In this document: piece after piece, positions 11,866-24,060 of the stretch
Numbering within the stretch: the first letter of the stretch is position 1
How the letters are laid out: each line of letters begins with the position of its first letter
Source of the DNA: Pelobates cultripes
Taxonomy: Eukaryota; Chordata; Amphibia; Anura; Pelobatidae
Direction: 5' to 3'
Assembly (NCBI GenBank): GCA_933207985.1
Contig: OW240912.1
Coordinates: 250,473,522-250,537,521, forward strand
DNA: 64,000 nucleotides
Translations under genes and position numbers: made by a program
Notes under the pieces: model-generated
Databases searched by the model: none
Seen by the model: the letters and a program-made list of their open reading frames with translations, nothing else
Told to the model about the DNA's origin: nothing

Positions 11866-13499
11866 CAGTACCTTGCAAAAGTATTCACCCCCTTGGCATT
11901 TTTCATGTTTTGTTGCCTTGCAACCTGGAATTAACATGGATTGTTTGAGGATTTGTATCATTTAATTTACAGAACATGCCCACAACTTTGAAGATTTTTT
12001 TTTTTTTTTTATTATGAAGCAAACAACAAATAAGACAAAATAACAGAAAAAGTCAATGTGCATAACTATTCACCAACCTAAAGTCAATACTTTGTAGAGC
12101 CACCTTTTGCGGCAATCACAGCTCCAAGTCGATTTGGATAGGTCTCTATGAACTTGCCACATCTTACCACTGGGATTTTTGCCCATTCCTCCTTGCAAAA
12201 CTGCTCCAGCTTCTTCAAGTTGGATGGTTTGCGACTGTGAACAGCAATCTTTAAGTCTGACCACAGATTTTCTATTGGATTGAGGTCTGGGCTTTGACTA
12301 GGCCATTCCAACACATTAACATGTTTCCCCTTAAACCACTCAAGTGTTGCTTTAGCAGTGTGTTTGGGGGCATTGTCCTGCTGGAAGGTGAACCTCTGTC
12401 CTAGCCCCAAATCAAGCACAGAGTGGTACAGGTTTTGCTCAAGAATATCCCTGTATTTAGCACCATCCATCTTTCCCTCAACTCTGACCAGTTTCCCAGT
12501 CCCGGTTGCTGAAAAACATCCCCACAGCATGATGCTGCCACCACCATGTTTCACTGTAAGGGTTAGTGTTCTTTGGGTGATGTGATGTGTTGGGTTTGCA
12601 TCACACATAGCGTTTTCTTTGATGGACGAAATGTTAAATTTTAGACTCATCAGACCAGAGCACCCTCCTCCATACATTTTGGCAGTCTCCCACATGCCTT
12701 TTCACAAGCTCAAAATGTGCCATTTTGTTTTTTGCTGAAAGTAATGGCTTTCTTCTGGCCACTCTGTCATAAAGCCCAACTCTATGGAGCGTACGGCTTA
12801 TTGTCATCCTATGTACAGATACTCCAATCTCTGCTGTGGAACTCTGCAGCTCCTCCATGGTTAACTTAGCTCTCTGTGCTGCCTCTCTGATTAATGCCCT
12901 CCTCGCCCGGTCCGTGAAGTTTGGTGGGCGGCCGTCTCTTGGCAGGTTTGCTGTTGTGCCATGTTCTTTCCATTTGGTTATAATAGATTTGATGGTGCTC
13001 CTTGGGATCATCAAAGATTTGGATATTTTTTTATAACCTAATCCTAACTTGTACTTCTCAACAACATCGTCCCTTACTTATTTGGAGAGTTCCTTGGTCT
13101 TCATGGCAGTGTTTGGTTAGTGGTGCTGCTTGCTTAGGTGCTGCAGCCTCTGGGGCCTTTCAAAAAAGGTGTATATATGTAATGACAGATCATGTGACAA
13201 TTAGATTGCACACAGGTGTCGATCACTAATTATTTGACTTTTTAAGGTAATTGGTTGCACCAGAGCATTTTATTGGCTTCATAACAATGGGGGTGAATAC
13301 ATGCACATGCCAATTTTCTGTTTTCTATTTCTAAAAAATAGTTTTATGTATATATTTTTCTCATTTTACTTCACGAACTTAGACTACTGTGTTCTGATCC
13401 ATCACATAAAATTCAGATTAATAAAACATTGAACTTAAGGCTGTAATGTAACAAAATAGGTAAAAAGTCAAGGGGGGTGAATACTTTTGCAAGGCACTG
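11866..13499 (-). mobile_element. Tc1/mariner transposon, near full length
   Basis: Inverted termini (about 30 bp) begin cagtaccttgcaaaagtatt at 11866 and end aatacttttgcaaggcactg at 13499, flanked by TA on both sides (11864-11865, 13500-13501). At 1,634 bp it has the standard Tc1 length, with a single antisense transposase reading frame. The terminal repeats remain similar but the gene is broken, so this copy cannot move by itself. Confidence 0.93.
12084..13095 (-). pseudogene. Tc1-like DD34E transposase, frameshifted
   Basis: Reading right to left, MKTKELSK opens at 13095 and is stopped by TAA around 13071. A paired helix-turn-helix DNA-binding region follows (IPRSTIKSIITKWKEHGTT, then the NLPRDGRPPNFT linker and RTLHRVGLYDRVARRKP). 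The first catalytic Asp is in WSDESK near 12640, where the frame is lost. The second frame carries [12 protein letters not shown], the second Asp in QQDNAPKHT (about 12357-12384) and the Glu in [11 protein letters not shown] (about 12263-12300), and runs to the end near 12084. All three catalytic residues are present, but at least one stop and one frameshift prevent translation of an intact protein. The family catalyses cut-and-paste insertion at TA. Confidence 0.92.
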
Positions 13500-13501
13500 T
13501 A

Positions 13502-14015
13502 GATCACTCTCAATTATAACGGTATATAATATGCACCAATTGATTTGTCAATACAATATCTAATATGAAATCTAATAATTAAATTTACTTTTAATCTGAA
13601 ATAATAACATGAAAAATAATTTAACATCATCCTGCATATCCTGGAAAAAGTTCAAATTCAGGTTAAATCAGAGCTATGTGTTGATCTTCATATGCTAGTA
13701 TCAAGTGTTTTGATATATATGATTGAGTACAGATGTTCCTAGCTAATTCATTTTTAGTTGGAGGGATCCTCAAATACAAACCAACAAGGATGTCCTAATT
13801 AACAATTTGTATTATCTTACTAATACAGAATATTACATACCATAATATACAAAACATAATTATATCCTAATGACATAGAAACATAAACAGATAATTAACA
13901 GTCAGTTAGCAAACAATAAATAAGTCTGCAAAAAAAAAAAAAGGTCTAAGAGCAGCTTAGAGCAGTTCATAGGAAATATGTCCTTCTGCCTTATACAATG
14001 CCAACAGGTCAATTT
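13502..14015. other. Non-coding stretch
   Basis: AT-rich, A run at 13930-13941; no feature recognised. Confidence 0.6.
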
Positions 14016-14287
14016 TTAAAGGGGCACTCAATGCACTATAACCGTTACAGCTCAGGCACAGGTGAGCCCAGCGCTCTCAACACTTCAACATTATTGACAC
14101 TGATAATAGAAAAGTGCAAATTCTGAAATATCAGTGTATTTTTTATTAAAGCAGCAGTCCTTTGGGTGCCAGTGAGAGCCCTACTTTTGCATCAAACCAT
14201 TAGAATGAGTCTAGATCACTCTTTAGTGAAAGGCCACAAAGGCCACAAAGGTGAGAGCCAGGATTACCTTGTTGATTAGAAAAACGT
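14016..14287. mobile_element. T2-like MITE fragment (left end)
   Basis: It begins ttaaaggggcactcaatgc at 14016. No matching right end is visible before the next MITE at 14288, so it is a fragment or has been disrupted by that insertion. Confidence 0.4.
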
Positions 14288-14637
14288 TTAAAGGACCACT
14301 TTAGTGGCAGGAATACAAACATATATAGTTGTGAAAGACCCCTGACAGCTAAGGAAAAGGTGAATTTACTCACCTTTATTACCGCACCATCTGAGTCTGT
14401 TGCAGCTTGCTCTGCCCCTGCTCCACCTCCTTGACTGAGATCATCAAAATTGACTATCTCGTCCAATCTAATGCTTTTCCATAGGTATACCTAGAGGTGT
14501 TCTAAGGCTGTAATGTAGACACTGCCTTTTATCAGAATAGGCTATGTTTACATTAAAATGCCTTCAGGGACAGACTATACACACCAGAACAAATACGTTA
14601 AGCTGTAGTTGTTCTGGTGACTATAGTGTCCCTTTAA
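14288..14637. mobile_element. T2-like MITE
   Basis: Left end TTAAAGGACCACTTTAGTGG, right end ACTATAGTGTCCCTTTAA, about 350 bp. A subterminal hairpin, caccagaacaaat ... gttctggtg, lies at 14582-14620. A minus-strand splice-donor-like AAGGTGAGTAAA lies at 14365-14376. No coding capacity. Confidence 0.8.
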
Positions 14638-16177
14638 CATTTGTAAATAAGGATTTTAGATTAAATTTTTTAATCCTCTTTAATTAGGTAATTTTCTTAT
14701 TATTATTTATATAGTTTGCCATTTTGAAAATAATGTTTGAGACAGACATTTCTGGGCTTCTTGCATTGGTCAACATTGTGCATATATATTATTGTTATAC
14801 TGCTTATAGCCTGACTAAATGCTGTAAGGGGCACCAGGTACCACTGACTACCAACATTATGAATAAAACCTCATAGTACCAACATTACAAAAAGTAACGG
14901 ATTGCTTAAAGGTGTATTTAGTCTACATCCCCCATTTAGGAAATATAAAGATTTCCTTGCCTCCAGTCCAACATCAAGATGGTTTCCTCTCTGCAGCTCC
15001 ACTATGCCTCCGAAGATCACCAGCACTGATGTTCTCTGGCCAGTTCAATGCTTCTCATAAAGAAGAATTGTGAGGCAAGGCATATACACGTCAATCAGCA
15101 TGCTGCACCTATAATAATTCTGATTGTGTTGATGCATTGAAACTAATACTTCTCTATGAGAAGCCTCAATTCTGATAAAACCCAGAAGCTTTATAAAACT
15201 GCAAAATATTCTTAAAATTAGCACTTTTATTAGCACTTTTTGAAGTAAAAAAGACAGAATACTCCATTAACCCCAAAATCACTTTAGCAAATGCTTTAGG
15301 GGTTTGGTCTGTTGCTCTAAGGTGAGAGCCTTTTATCCCAACAATTACAAAAAAAACAAAACAAAACAAAAGGTTTATGTTTATATATTTAGAATCCCGA
15401 GCCCCGTTACCTTTACTAACTGTTAGAGTTTCTACTGGGTTTGGTGACCAGTAGCTCTCATTTTTCCGTATAAACTCTGCATTAATATTCTTGGAATTTG
15501 CTACAGACACGTGTGTGCCTTGTAATGTCAAAGACATAATGGAATAGAAAAAGAGTTCAGAGACAGAAACAAAATTAATTAAACGAATGGAAGATGTCAG
15601 CTGCAAGAACTGGCTTACAAAATCAGCCTTGTTTACTTTGGAAAAAAGACAGCTACATAGGGACACCATTACCATACACAAGTATATTCAAGGTCAATAC
15701 AAAGGCCTTTCTGGGGATCTGTGCATGAAGAACTTTGCAGATGAGAAAGGGGCATTGTGTAATATTAGTGGAAAGTAGATCTAATGTTAAGCAAATAAAA
15801 ATATGTATATATGTATAATATTTATTTATTTTTACATTAATGGCAGCTAAGACTGGGAATGTATGGCGAATTCAGCAAAATAAATCATTATCTTAACCCT
15901 TTTATGACGGGTATGCGAGACATAACCCCTTTACAATAGGTGTTCCAATTCTACACAGGATATATAGCTGGTATGTCATGTGTAGTAATGTAAACTGCAA
16001 TACTTGATAGCAGGCAAGGCAAACATTTGTTATACTTTCTGCCCTCCGAGACGACTACCACCACTTCATAATTACAGAGAAAGGCTTAGGGCATGTTATA
16101 GAACTTTCCTCATATGTCACATCGTGTTTAAATACAGTATTCAATTGACTGCTTGTATCATCGGGATCTGTATTTTA
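14638..16177. other. Non-coding stretch
   Basis: No gene recognised. A 171-codon antisense frame (15681-15166) shows no domain-like pattern and is treated as chance. Confidence 0.6.
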
Positions 16178-16725
16178 AAAAGCAACTGGGAAGCAATAGC
16201 CGACCAATCGCTAGTCTTTCATTACAGCAAGAATCCACTGGCTACTTTCTGTTTAGTGGGCATGCCCCCACTTTCGACATGGAAATTGGGGGCATGGGGG
16301 AGGAGTAAAACATCCTGATTGGAAGCTCTCTCCTTGTGAGTGTTTCTTCATCATTTCATTATCTAGGACACTGTAGATAATTATCTAAAAGCAACTGGGA
16401 AGCAATAACCGACCAATCGCTAGTCTTTTATTACAGCAAGAATCCACTGGCTACTTTCTGTTTAGTGGGCATGCCCCCACTTTCGACATGGAAATTGGGG
16501 GCATGGGGGAGGAGTAAAACATCCACTGGCTACTTTCTGTTTAGTGGGCATGCCCCCACTTTCGACATGGAAATTGGGGGCATGGGGGAGGAGTAAAACA
16601 TCCACTGGCTACTTTCTGTTTAGTGGGCATGCCCCCACTTTCGACATGGAAATTGGGGGCATGGGGGAGGAGTAAAACATCCTGATTGGAAGCTCTCTCC
16701 TTGTGAGTGTTGGGTTACTCTATTG
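16178..16725. repeat. 209-bp duplication containing a 79-bp tandem triplication
   Basis: A block beginning aagcaactgggaagcaat at 16178 recurs at about 16388, an offset of 209 bp. Inside it a unit starting ccactggctactttctgttt occurs once in the first copy (16235) but three times in the second (16444, 16523, 16602), an exact 79-bp period. The units are nearly identical, implying recent expansion. Each contains gggcatgccccc and cccccac/tgggggcat inverted segments. Both copies end with cctgattggaagctctct. Confidence 0.95.
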
Positions 16726-17264
16726 GTGTCTTTTTCATATGGGACAACTTTAAGAAAATGCCTCATCTCTACTAAAATACCTGATTATTTATTCAGCAAG
16801 TAGGACAATAGATTGACCCCGAAGAATACTATTTTCAGCAGGTTTTCTATTAGTATCTTAGGGGCTTCTCTTCGGGACTTTTATACCATATTCTTATTTA
16901 AGCTATTTTACATTGATATATTGTGTTAATACACTTGTTTAGTCAACATTCATATTTTGCGCAGCCTGTTCCTTCTTTTCATTTTTTTTTTGTCCTTTCA
17001 TTTTTGGATTGTTAGGGTATCCATACTAGAGACTTGCTGCCTTTAGAGTTAGCGCTGTATCTACCCCCTCTTTTTTGTATACTCCCCATTGTGTGGGGAT
17101 TGTTCTAGCGCCTGGTTTGAGTGTTCTTTTGAATGAGTGCAGTTCCTTAATTTTCCTTCATCTATACATATATATATTAGACATGTTTCATTCAGCATAT
17201 CCATTCTAGTATTCAGGAATGATTATCTATTATGCAGACCTTCATGTATTTCAGCCTCAATTGA
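16726..17264. other. Non-coding stretch
   Basis: No feature recognised apart from a T run at 16981-16991. Confidence 0.55.
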
Positions 17265-17994
17265 CCCTTAGCCTGGGGCGTACCTAGAGCATTTGGCACC
17301 CTGGGCGGATCCTGTGCTTGGCACCCCCTTGCCCCCCCCTTCAAAAGCCCCGCCCCCCAGCACCAGTTTGGCCCCGCCTCCGATTTTGCTTAGCTTCGCC
17401 CCACTTTTCCTCCGTGCAGCCAGTTTATCAGCTGTTTGCTTGTGTGAGCTGTACTGGCCGCACGGCACCCTAACTACCATGGGGCCACAGCTCACACAGC
17501 CCCCTCCTGTCAGGGCCAGTGCAAGGATTTTTGCCGCCCTAGGCAAAAGTAAAGTTTGCCGCCCCCCATGTGACATCACAATGCCCCACCCATATGATTT
17601 GCCAGTGCTGCAGTGCCGCCGTGTTTACATTAAAAGGCCTGCAGGGACAGGCTATAGACACCAGAACCACTACATTAAGCTGCAGTGGTTCTGTGGACTA
17701 AACTGTTTCTTTAATGTGAGGTAAATTAGAGATTAGTGCCACGAATAATATACTAGATTGCCTACTTACAACCAGATGAGGATGATGATGGGCTCTAGCT
17801 GCAGTCTGGCTCCACTGGTCTGGTGTAGAACAGGCTCTCTGGAGGCGGTTTGTAACTGTGGTCACAAAAATCAATGTTCTGGGAGAACGGGAAGCAGCTC
17901 TATTTTTTGGGGGCCCTTTACACAGCTCAAGGTCTGGGTCCCAGGGTCCACCTTCATGTTCCACCAATGAGTTTGTTCACAGGGGGTGGAGTGT

Positions 17995-18262
17995 GTAGGG
18001 GATGTCCTGATATGTGTGTAAGGAATGCATTGTGTGAATCTGTGTTTGTATGTGTACGGGCTGCAAGGTGTGTTTCTGTGTATGTACGGGATGCATTGAG
18101 TGTGTGTAAGGGGTGCATTGAGTGTGTGTAATGAATGCATTGTATGTTTCTGTGTGTGTAAGGGCTGCATTGTGTGTAACGGTTGCATTGCTTGTGTATG
18201 TGTGTCTGTGTGTGTAATGCATTGTGTGTTTTTCTGTGTGCAAGGGGTGCATTGTGTGATAA
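17995..18262. repeat. GT-rich minisatellite
   Basis: Units of the type gtgtgtaaggggtgcattga, about 20-35 bp, inside the composite hAT-like element. Confidence 0.85.
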
Positions 18263-18265
18263 ATG

Positions 18266-18965
18266 TCAATCTCTCCCCCCCTTCAATTTCCTTCTCTCCC
18301 CCCTCCAATTTCCTTCTCCCCCTCCCAATTTCTTTCTTTATCCCCCCTCACAACATCTTTCTTTATCCCCCTCTCCAATTTCTTTATCCCCCCCTCCCAA
18401 TCTTTCTTTATCCCCCCCTCCAATTTCCTTTCCCCTCAAAATTTCTTTCTTTATCCCCCCTCCCAATCTTTCTTTATCCCCCCCTCTCCAATTTCCTTCT
18501 CCCCCTCCCAATTTCTTTCTTTATCCCCCTCCCAATCTTTCTTTATCCCCCCCAATTTCCTTCTCCCCCTCCCACTTTCTTTCTTTATCCCCCCTCCCAA
18601 TTTCTTTCTTTATCCCCCTCTCCAATTTCCTTCTCTCCCTCCCAATTTCTTTCTTTATCCCCCCTCCCAATCTTTCTTTATCCCCCTCTCCAATTTCCTT
18701 CTCCATCCCCCCTCCCAATTTCCTTATCCCCCCTCCCAATCTTTATTTATCCCCCCTCCCAATTTCTTTATCCCCCTCCCAATCTTTATTTATCCCCCCT
18801 CCCAATTTCCTTATCCCCCTCTCCCAATCTTTATTTATCCCCCCTCCCAATTTCCTTATCCCCCTCCCAATCTTTATTTATCCCCCCTCCCAATTCCCTT
18901 ATCCCAATCTTTATTTATCCCCCCCTCCCAATCTTTATTTATCCCCCCTTCCCAATTTCTCCCCA
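18266..18965. repeat. Polypyrimidine minisatellite
   Basis: About 700 bp almost free of G on the plus strand, built of ~22-26 bp units such as ccctcccaatttctttcttt and ccaatctttatttatccccc. Adenines occur at fixed points (ccaat, ttat). Open in all three forward frames (up to 318 codons), giving Pro/Phe/Leu/Ser-rich apparent proteins that are artefacts. Confidence 0.95.
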
Positions 18966-19284
18966 CCTCCCTCCCTACCACTGTTGTAGCGTGGCCGAGC
19001 TCTGTATCATGGTCAGCGGTACAGGGAGCTTTTGTTTTCTGTACCGGCCAGACTGAAAAGGAAGTGAACTACTGAGTCGCGGACCATACAGTGCTTGTGC
19101 CTACAATGTGGGGGAGCGCTGAGCGCTTCCCTCCTGTCAGCCCCTCTCCTCAGGCTGCGCCCGGGCGGGCAAAGCTGCAGCCGCCTGAGGCTCCCCTCCC
19201 AAGGCACCCCCCACCCTGGTGGCACCCGGGGCGGACCGCCCCCTCCGCTCCACCCCCCCCCCTTAGTACGCCACTGCCCTTAGC

Positions 19285-20203
19285 TGATATACCCCTGATT
19301 TTTATAAAGGTTACATGCCTTCACATTGAAAATATTTAGTCTCAGAGCAGTAATACACTCCGCGTGGCATAAAGACATTAAATTATAGACATAAGCATTA
19401 TTGTCAAAATCTGGACAAATTAGTTACCTAATTGTCAAGTATTAAGCTATATTAATTCAAACATGTTTTCTTCATCTTTACCCCTTCATATATTTTATTT
19501 TTCATAAACAATGGTATGTTTATTGATATACGTAGTATAACAAGAGAACCATGTGTTTAAAAAACATTATATAAGTGTGTGGGTGACAAAATCAAAAACT
19601 ATAAATGAATAAACATAAAGTACAAAATTAATTTAGTCATTAACTCACTGAAACACTAAATAAATACCAGTCATACAGATGGTTAAACAAGTTGGAGAAA
19701 TGTCTGACAAATGTAGACAAATAAGGTGATAATTAAATTCAGTTTTGCTAATGTTGAAAATCTATTTGCCTTGGAAACGAAGAGATGTTTAACCTCTTGG
19801 GGATAAAGCTATAAGAGAGGTGAGGGTGGTGGATTGCTGTTGTGTAGTTCAAGTATGGGTATTTTGAAAAATTGAACGTAAAGGAATTTGTATCATTTTC
19901 TGCCATAATTAAATATGTATTTATTTGACATGTGACTGCACAGGTCACAAGAAACACATGGAGACATTAAAACAAAATCCCATCTCCATATGTTTTTTAG
20001 TGCAATGGGAGTCTGTAAATGTTACATTTTCAATAAAGTACTTGAATATTAAAACCAGTCAATGGAATACTGCTAATAATATATATGGGTTAATATATGC
20101 TAGAAGGATAATGTAATAATTTTGAATATATCTATTACATAACAATGTCTTACATTCGTCAGATTATATTATGATTGGATTCTGGGGAATTCTACATTTT
20201 AGT
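19285..20203. other. Non-coding stretch
   Basis: AT-rich; no gene or element recognised. Confidence 0.6.
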
Positions 20204-20211
20204 AGTGCAAC

Positions 20212-20333
20212 CAGGGCTTAAATTTTGTAGTTCTGTGCTACTTTCCAGTCCTTAAAACAGGGGTAAATTTCTACTCACCAAGGCTATATTTTCACTCGCC
20301 AATGGCTAGTGGCAAGTGGAAATCTTAACCCTA
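20212..20333. mobile_element. Short hAT-like MITE
   Basis: Left end cagggcttaaattttg, right end gaaatcttaaccct(a), about 122 bp. Flanks are agtgcaac (20204-20211) and agtgtaat (20334-20341), differing by two C/T transitions, consistent with an aged 8-bp target duplication. Interior arms: actcaccaaggc and actcgccaatgg. Confidence 0.6.
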
Positions 20334-20629
20334 AGTGTAATAAACATAACAGAATTCCAAAAAAGTCAATGCTGTCAGCTCCTCTTAAAGATCTGTATCC
20401 CTGAATTGCACTTTCTGCATTACCCCATTATGTACTGTAAAACATTGCAGTTGTCATTCAGGGGTATTTTAATTAAATGTATAGAATGCTCACAGTTCAA
20501 TGTTTCACTCACTATCACTTCCATGTAATCTCACAAAGTATCATTCTCACTACATGCATCTATGTAAATGGTGAGATAAATCTTTTTTCTCCTTAGAGGG
20601 AAGGGTTACACTCTTAAGTGTCCATTTCC
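20334..20629. other. Non-coding stretch
   Basis: Short AT-rich gap without recognised features. Confidence 0.5.
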
Positions 20630-20976
20630 TTAAAGGGATACTATGGTATAAGGAATACAAAGTCGGGTTACTTACTCTATACTTCCCTCTAGCCCCCCGA
20701 TGCAGTGATTTCCTCTGGGGGGTTTTCTGATGCTGGATGTCCTCATGCAGAGTCTAAGTACATCCAGCGTCAGACAACCAAAAGTTGCATAGCAAGCAAG
20801 AAGTGCGTGTAGTGGTTGTCTGATTGCTACTAGGCACAGTGTTAGTCCTGAAATGTAATTATTGTGGTTTCCCTAAAACTGCAATGATTTACATTGCAGG
20901 ACTGTGTGACAGGGACATTGCACCAAGAGCACTTCAATGAGTTAAAGTGGTGTGGGTGCCTATAGTGTCCCTTTAA
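20630..20976. mobile_element. T2-like MITE
   Basis: TTAAAGGGATACTATGG at the left end and CCTATAGTGTCCCTTTAA at the right, about 347 bp. Typical hairpin-rich interior (agtacatccagcgtcag; gcaatgatttacattgc). Confidence 0.85.
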
Positions 20977-21978
20977 TGCATCAAGACTATTCCAGTGCTG
21001 AATTTACCTATGTGACAAAACACTTACCTTAGCAGTAAGTAGCTGTAGGTCACTCTTCAATTGCTGGGAATAGGACCATATGAACATTTTTATTCCGGAT
21101 GTGATATTTTTGCACGTTTTACATGCGATTTGGTGAGTTCTGCAGATTTCTTAAAAAAAAACAAGCAAACATATGTTAGTCACTATTACATTAAGCCATA
21201 TCTGCAGGATGATCTAAAAATATTTGTTCTTCTGAATTATTTATTTTGAGCCTTTCAAAAAGACAAAGAAGACACACGTTAATGATTTATTATCCAGCAT
21301 AATTTCTCCATCAGATTATTAAAAAGAAACATTGTATTTTGCAGATCCACTTGATCATAACTTGTTGGGTGTGCCAGAAAAGCACCCTTTACATAAAATG
21401 GAAGTTATATCAGTAAGTAAGTTAGTTATATATCCTGAGCTTAAAATGCATTTTCAATGACACCACATGTTTTACTGTTGTATTTTTAAATTGCATGGCA
21501 GTGAAGGTACTAATGTACACATTTTAAAATGAATACCAGTCACAATGGGCTCAATTCTCCAATTCCAACACCAGTGATGGTACTACCGACAGTGCAGCTG
21601 GTACAACTGCACTGGGGCTCAAGACAGTTTGGAGACCCTTTGGATTGAGCAGAGAGGGCCAGTACTTTTACTGCTCTGACTGTGTTGCTGATTGTGAACG
21701 CCCTCGAGGCCACACTAGACCTCAGATGAAGATCCCGCTGCTATAGCAGCACAAGAAGAGGGAGGCCTGGCTGCACAAAAGGAGAGTATTTGGTGCCTGA
21801 GCTCCAAACAAGTCACTACATCACAGTCCACGCTCCTGTGGAATTAGAAGGAGCCTAAGCACATCTGGAAAAGCAGTGCTGTGTTTGGAGCTGTATGGGG
21901 GTGAGTGGTTATTAATTATTAGTGAAGTAAGGTTAGAGGGAGTGAATTGGATCCTGGGGACAGAATCAATGCGGGACT
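20977..21978. other. Non-coding stretch
   Basis: No gene recognised. The GC-richer part at 21540-21960 may hold diverged repeat sequence, but no termini were found. Confidence 0.5.
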
Positions 21979-21986
21979 GGGAGAAG

Positions 21987-22791
21987 CATTGGCGTAACTA
22001 CCATGGTAGCAGGGGTTGCAGTGAAGTCCGGGCCCATCACTCCAGGTCGTCGCTGCAACCCCTGCAACCATGGGCCACCTGCATTCCTTCAGAGCTGGTG
22101 CACTGCCGCATTGCCCCAGGGCACGCGGTCCCAAGGTGACCCAGGAGGAGAGTGATGGACTGTGCTTCTCCCCTCCTGCCCTGCATGTAGTGCGGCCGAG
22201 CTGTCTTACAAGAAGTGCTCACTAAGAGAGCACTTCCTGTCTGACCGATGGCACCGTGGCGGTAAGCAGAAATATGAGGGGATAGGATAGAATGGGAGTT
22301 TGGGGGGGATAGAATTGGACATATGGAGTTACTTGAAGGGGAATAGAATGGGACACATGGTGGGGCTTGGGGGATAGAAAAGGACACATGGAGGGGCTTG
22401 AAGGATGGGACATATGGAGGGTCTGGGAAATAAGACACATGGAGGGGCTTGGAGGGATGGACACATGGAGGGGTTGGCAGGGCTTGGGGGGAAATGAGAC
22501 ACATGGAGGGGCTGAGGGAGAAATTAGACACAGAGGGCTTTGGGGGAGAGGGAATGAGACACATGGAGAAGCTGGGTGGGAGGAAATGAGACACTTGGGG
22601 AGGTGAGACACATGAAGAGGCTTGGGGGAATGAGACACATGGAGAGGCTGAGGGGAGAGAATGAGACACATTGAGGGTGTGGGGGGAAATAAGATACATG
22701 GAGAGGCTGGGGAGCGGGGAATAGGACACATTGAGGGGGGCTGCCGGGAAATTTTCGCACCGGGGCCCGGTGGTTTCTATTTACACCTATG
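21987..22791. mobile_element. hAT-like element with perfect 8-bp target duplication
   Basis: The left end cattggcgtaactacc is mirrored by the right end ggtttctatttacacctatg (imperfect). Flanks gggagaag are identical at 21979-21986 and 22792-22799. At 805 bp without transposase it is a MITE-class copy. It contains gtagtgcggccgagctgtct, a word shared with 18985-19000 of the composite element, and a purine-rich minisatellite. Confidence 0.85.
22300..22738. repeat. Purine-rich minisatellite
   Basis: About 24-30 bp units of the form gagacacatggaggggcttg with gggg(a)aatga spacers; nearly C-poor plus strand. Minus-strand Pro/Ser/Cys-rich frames (up to 230 codons) are artefacts. Confidence 0.93.
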
Positions 22792-22804
22792 GGGAGAAGA
22801 TTAA

Positions 22805-24060
22805 GAGACATTCCTGTATGTGTCTGCGTCAGGGTTTATTTGTATCTGCATGTCAGCATGTGTGTATTAGGGTTCATGTGTACCTCTATGCTGGGCCAGT
22901 GCGACCACTAGGCAGGTTAAGCAGCTGCCTAAAGTTCACCCCCTGGAGGGACACAGTTTCTGGGTGACTGGCAGGAGGAGAGAGAACAGCACAGTGGTCA
23001 TCTCCTGATGGTAGACGATCCTCAACCGCGGCTCGTCCATGGAACACAGGAAGGAGTTCAGCTGGTGGGGACAGGGGGGAGAAACCACAAAGGGATGAGG
23101 GGAGAAGATACCATTAAGGATAAGTAGAGCAACCACAAACGAACAGTGGGGAAGAGAAACCACAAAGGGACAGGGGGTGGGGAAACCACAAAGGGACAGG
23201 GGAGACAGACTCTAAAGTGACTGTTGGGAGTATAGAGACCCAACGGAATGGGGTGGAGAGACAATATAGGGACAGGGGTGGTGAGAAATCATAAAGGGAC
23301 AGGGGGGCAAAGAGACACACAGTGAGATCGGGGGACAAAGATACACACGGGGGCTGCAGGAACAAAGAGACACGCAGAGAAGCTGGGGGAAGAAAGAGAC
23401 ACAGGGGGCTGGGGTGAAGAAAGAGACAGACAAAGGTGGTTGGGGGAGGCACACAGAGTGCCTGGGAAGGGGAAAATAAGACACACAAAGGAGTTGGGTA
23501 GAAAGAGACACACAAAGGGGCTGAGGGAAGGAAAAGAAACACAAAGTTGGCAGTTTTTGTTGTGGGTGGAGGGGGTGCAAGGAGCTTATCTTACCACGGG
23601 TGCAAAGTATGATGTGTGTGTCTGTGTCAGGGTCTATGTGTACCTGTATGTCAGGGTTTTTGTTTGTGTCAGGTTTTTTGTGTACTGTATGACAGGGTGT
23701 GGGTGTCTCTGTCAGTGTTTATGTTTATCTGTATGTCAGGGTGTGTGTCTTTGTCAGTGTTTATGTGGTTCTAAGTGGCAGTATGTGTGTGAGTGTGTTT
23801 GTATGTCACTGTGTGTGTGTGTGGCAGTGTGTGTGACAGTGTATGCATAAAACCACACTAACACTACACACAAACACACCCCTACATTCAAACGCCACCA
23901 CTACACATAAATACACAATTGTGTTCACTACACACAAATGCCCTTGCATTTTAATGCAAACTCTACCCTCAAATACATCGCTGCACTCAAGCGCCAGCAA
24001 AGCACACATTAAAACACACAGAAACTGCTCACAAATACAACACTGCAAAGATGAGCAAAT
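22805..24060. repeat. Minisatellite complex with an internal purine-rich block
   Basis: GT-rich units (gtgtctgcgtcagggtttat) at 22805-22890 resume at 23610-23840. In between lies a segment beginning gggccagtgcgaccactagg and a purine-rich minisatellite (aaaccacaaagggacagggg and aagagacacacaaaggggct units, 23060-23560). A CA-rich array (cacaaacacacccctacatt units) follows at 23850-24030. The arrangement suggests one hAT-like element with a minisatellite core interrupted by another, but no target duplication was found. Confidence 0.7.

Larger units (their letters stand above)
17273..19276. mobile_element. hAT-like composite element with perfect 8-bp target duplication
   Basis: Left end ctggggcgtacctag, right end cttagtacgccactg, flanked by identical cccttagc at 17265-17272 and 19277-19284. 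The 2-kb interior is a mosaic: a second hAT-like terminus, cagggccagtgcaagga, at 17513; half of a T2-like MITE near 17620-17712; a segment (17895-17960) matching the 750-809 terminus; a GT minisatellite; and a long polypyrimidine minisatellite. No transposase frame. Its right end (ggtggcacccggggcggacc ... tacgccactg) recurs at 63409-63476. Confidence 0.85.

Noticed and set aside
15166..15681. 171-codon antisense frame
   Set aside because: Low-complexity hydrophobic stretches from AT-rich DNA, no recognisable family.
16444..16680. CRISPR-like array
   Set aside because: Head-to-tail 79-bp units without unique spacers in eukaryotic-type DNA; a plain tandem repeat.
18100..19075. Overlapping forward frames up to 318 codons rich in Pro/Phe/Ser
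   Set aside because: All three frames are open at once because of the polypyrimidine minisatellite; no independent coding evidence.
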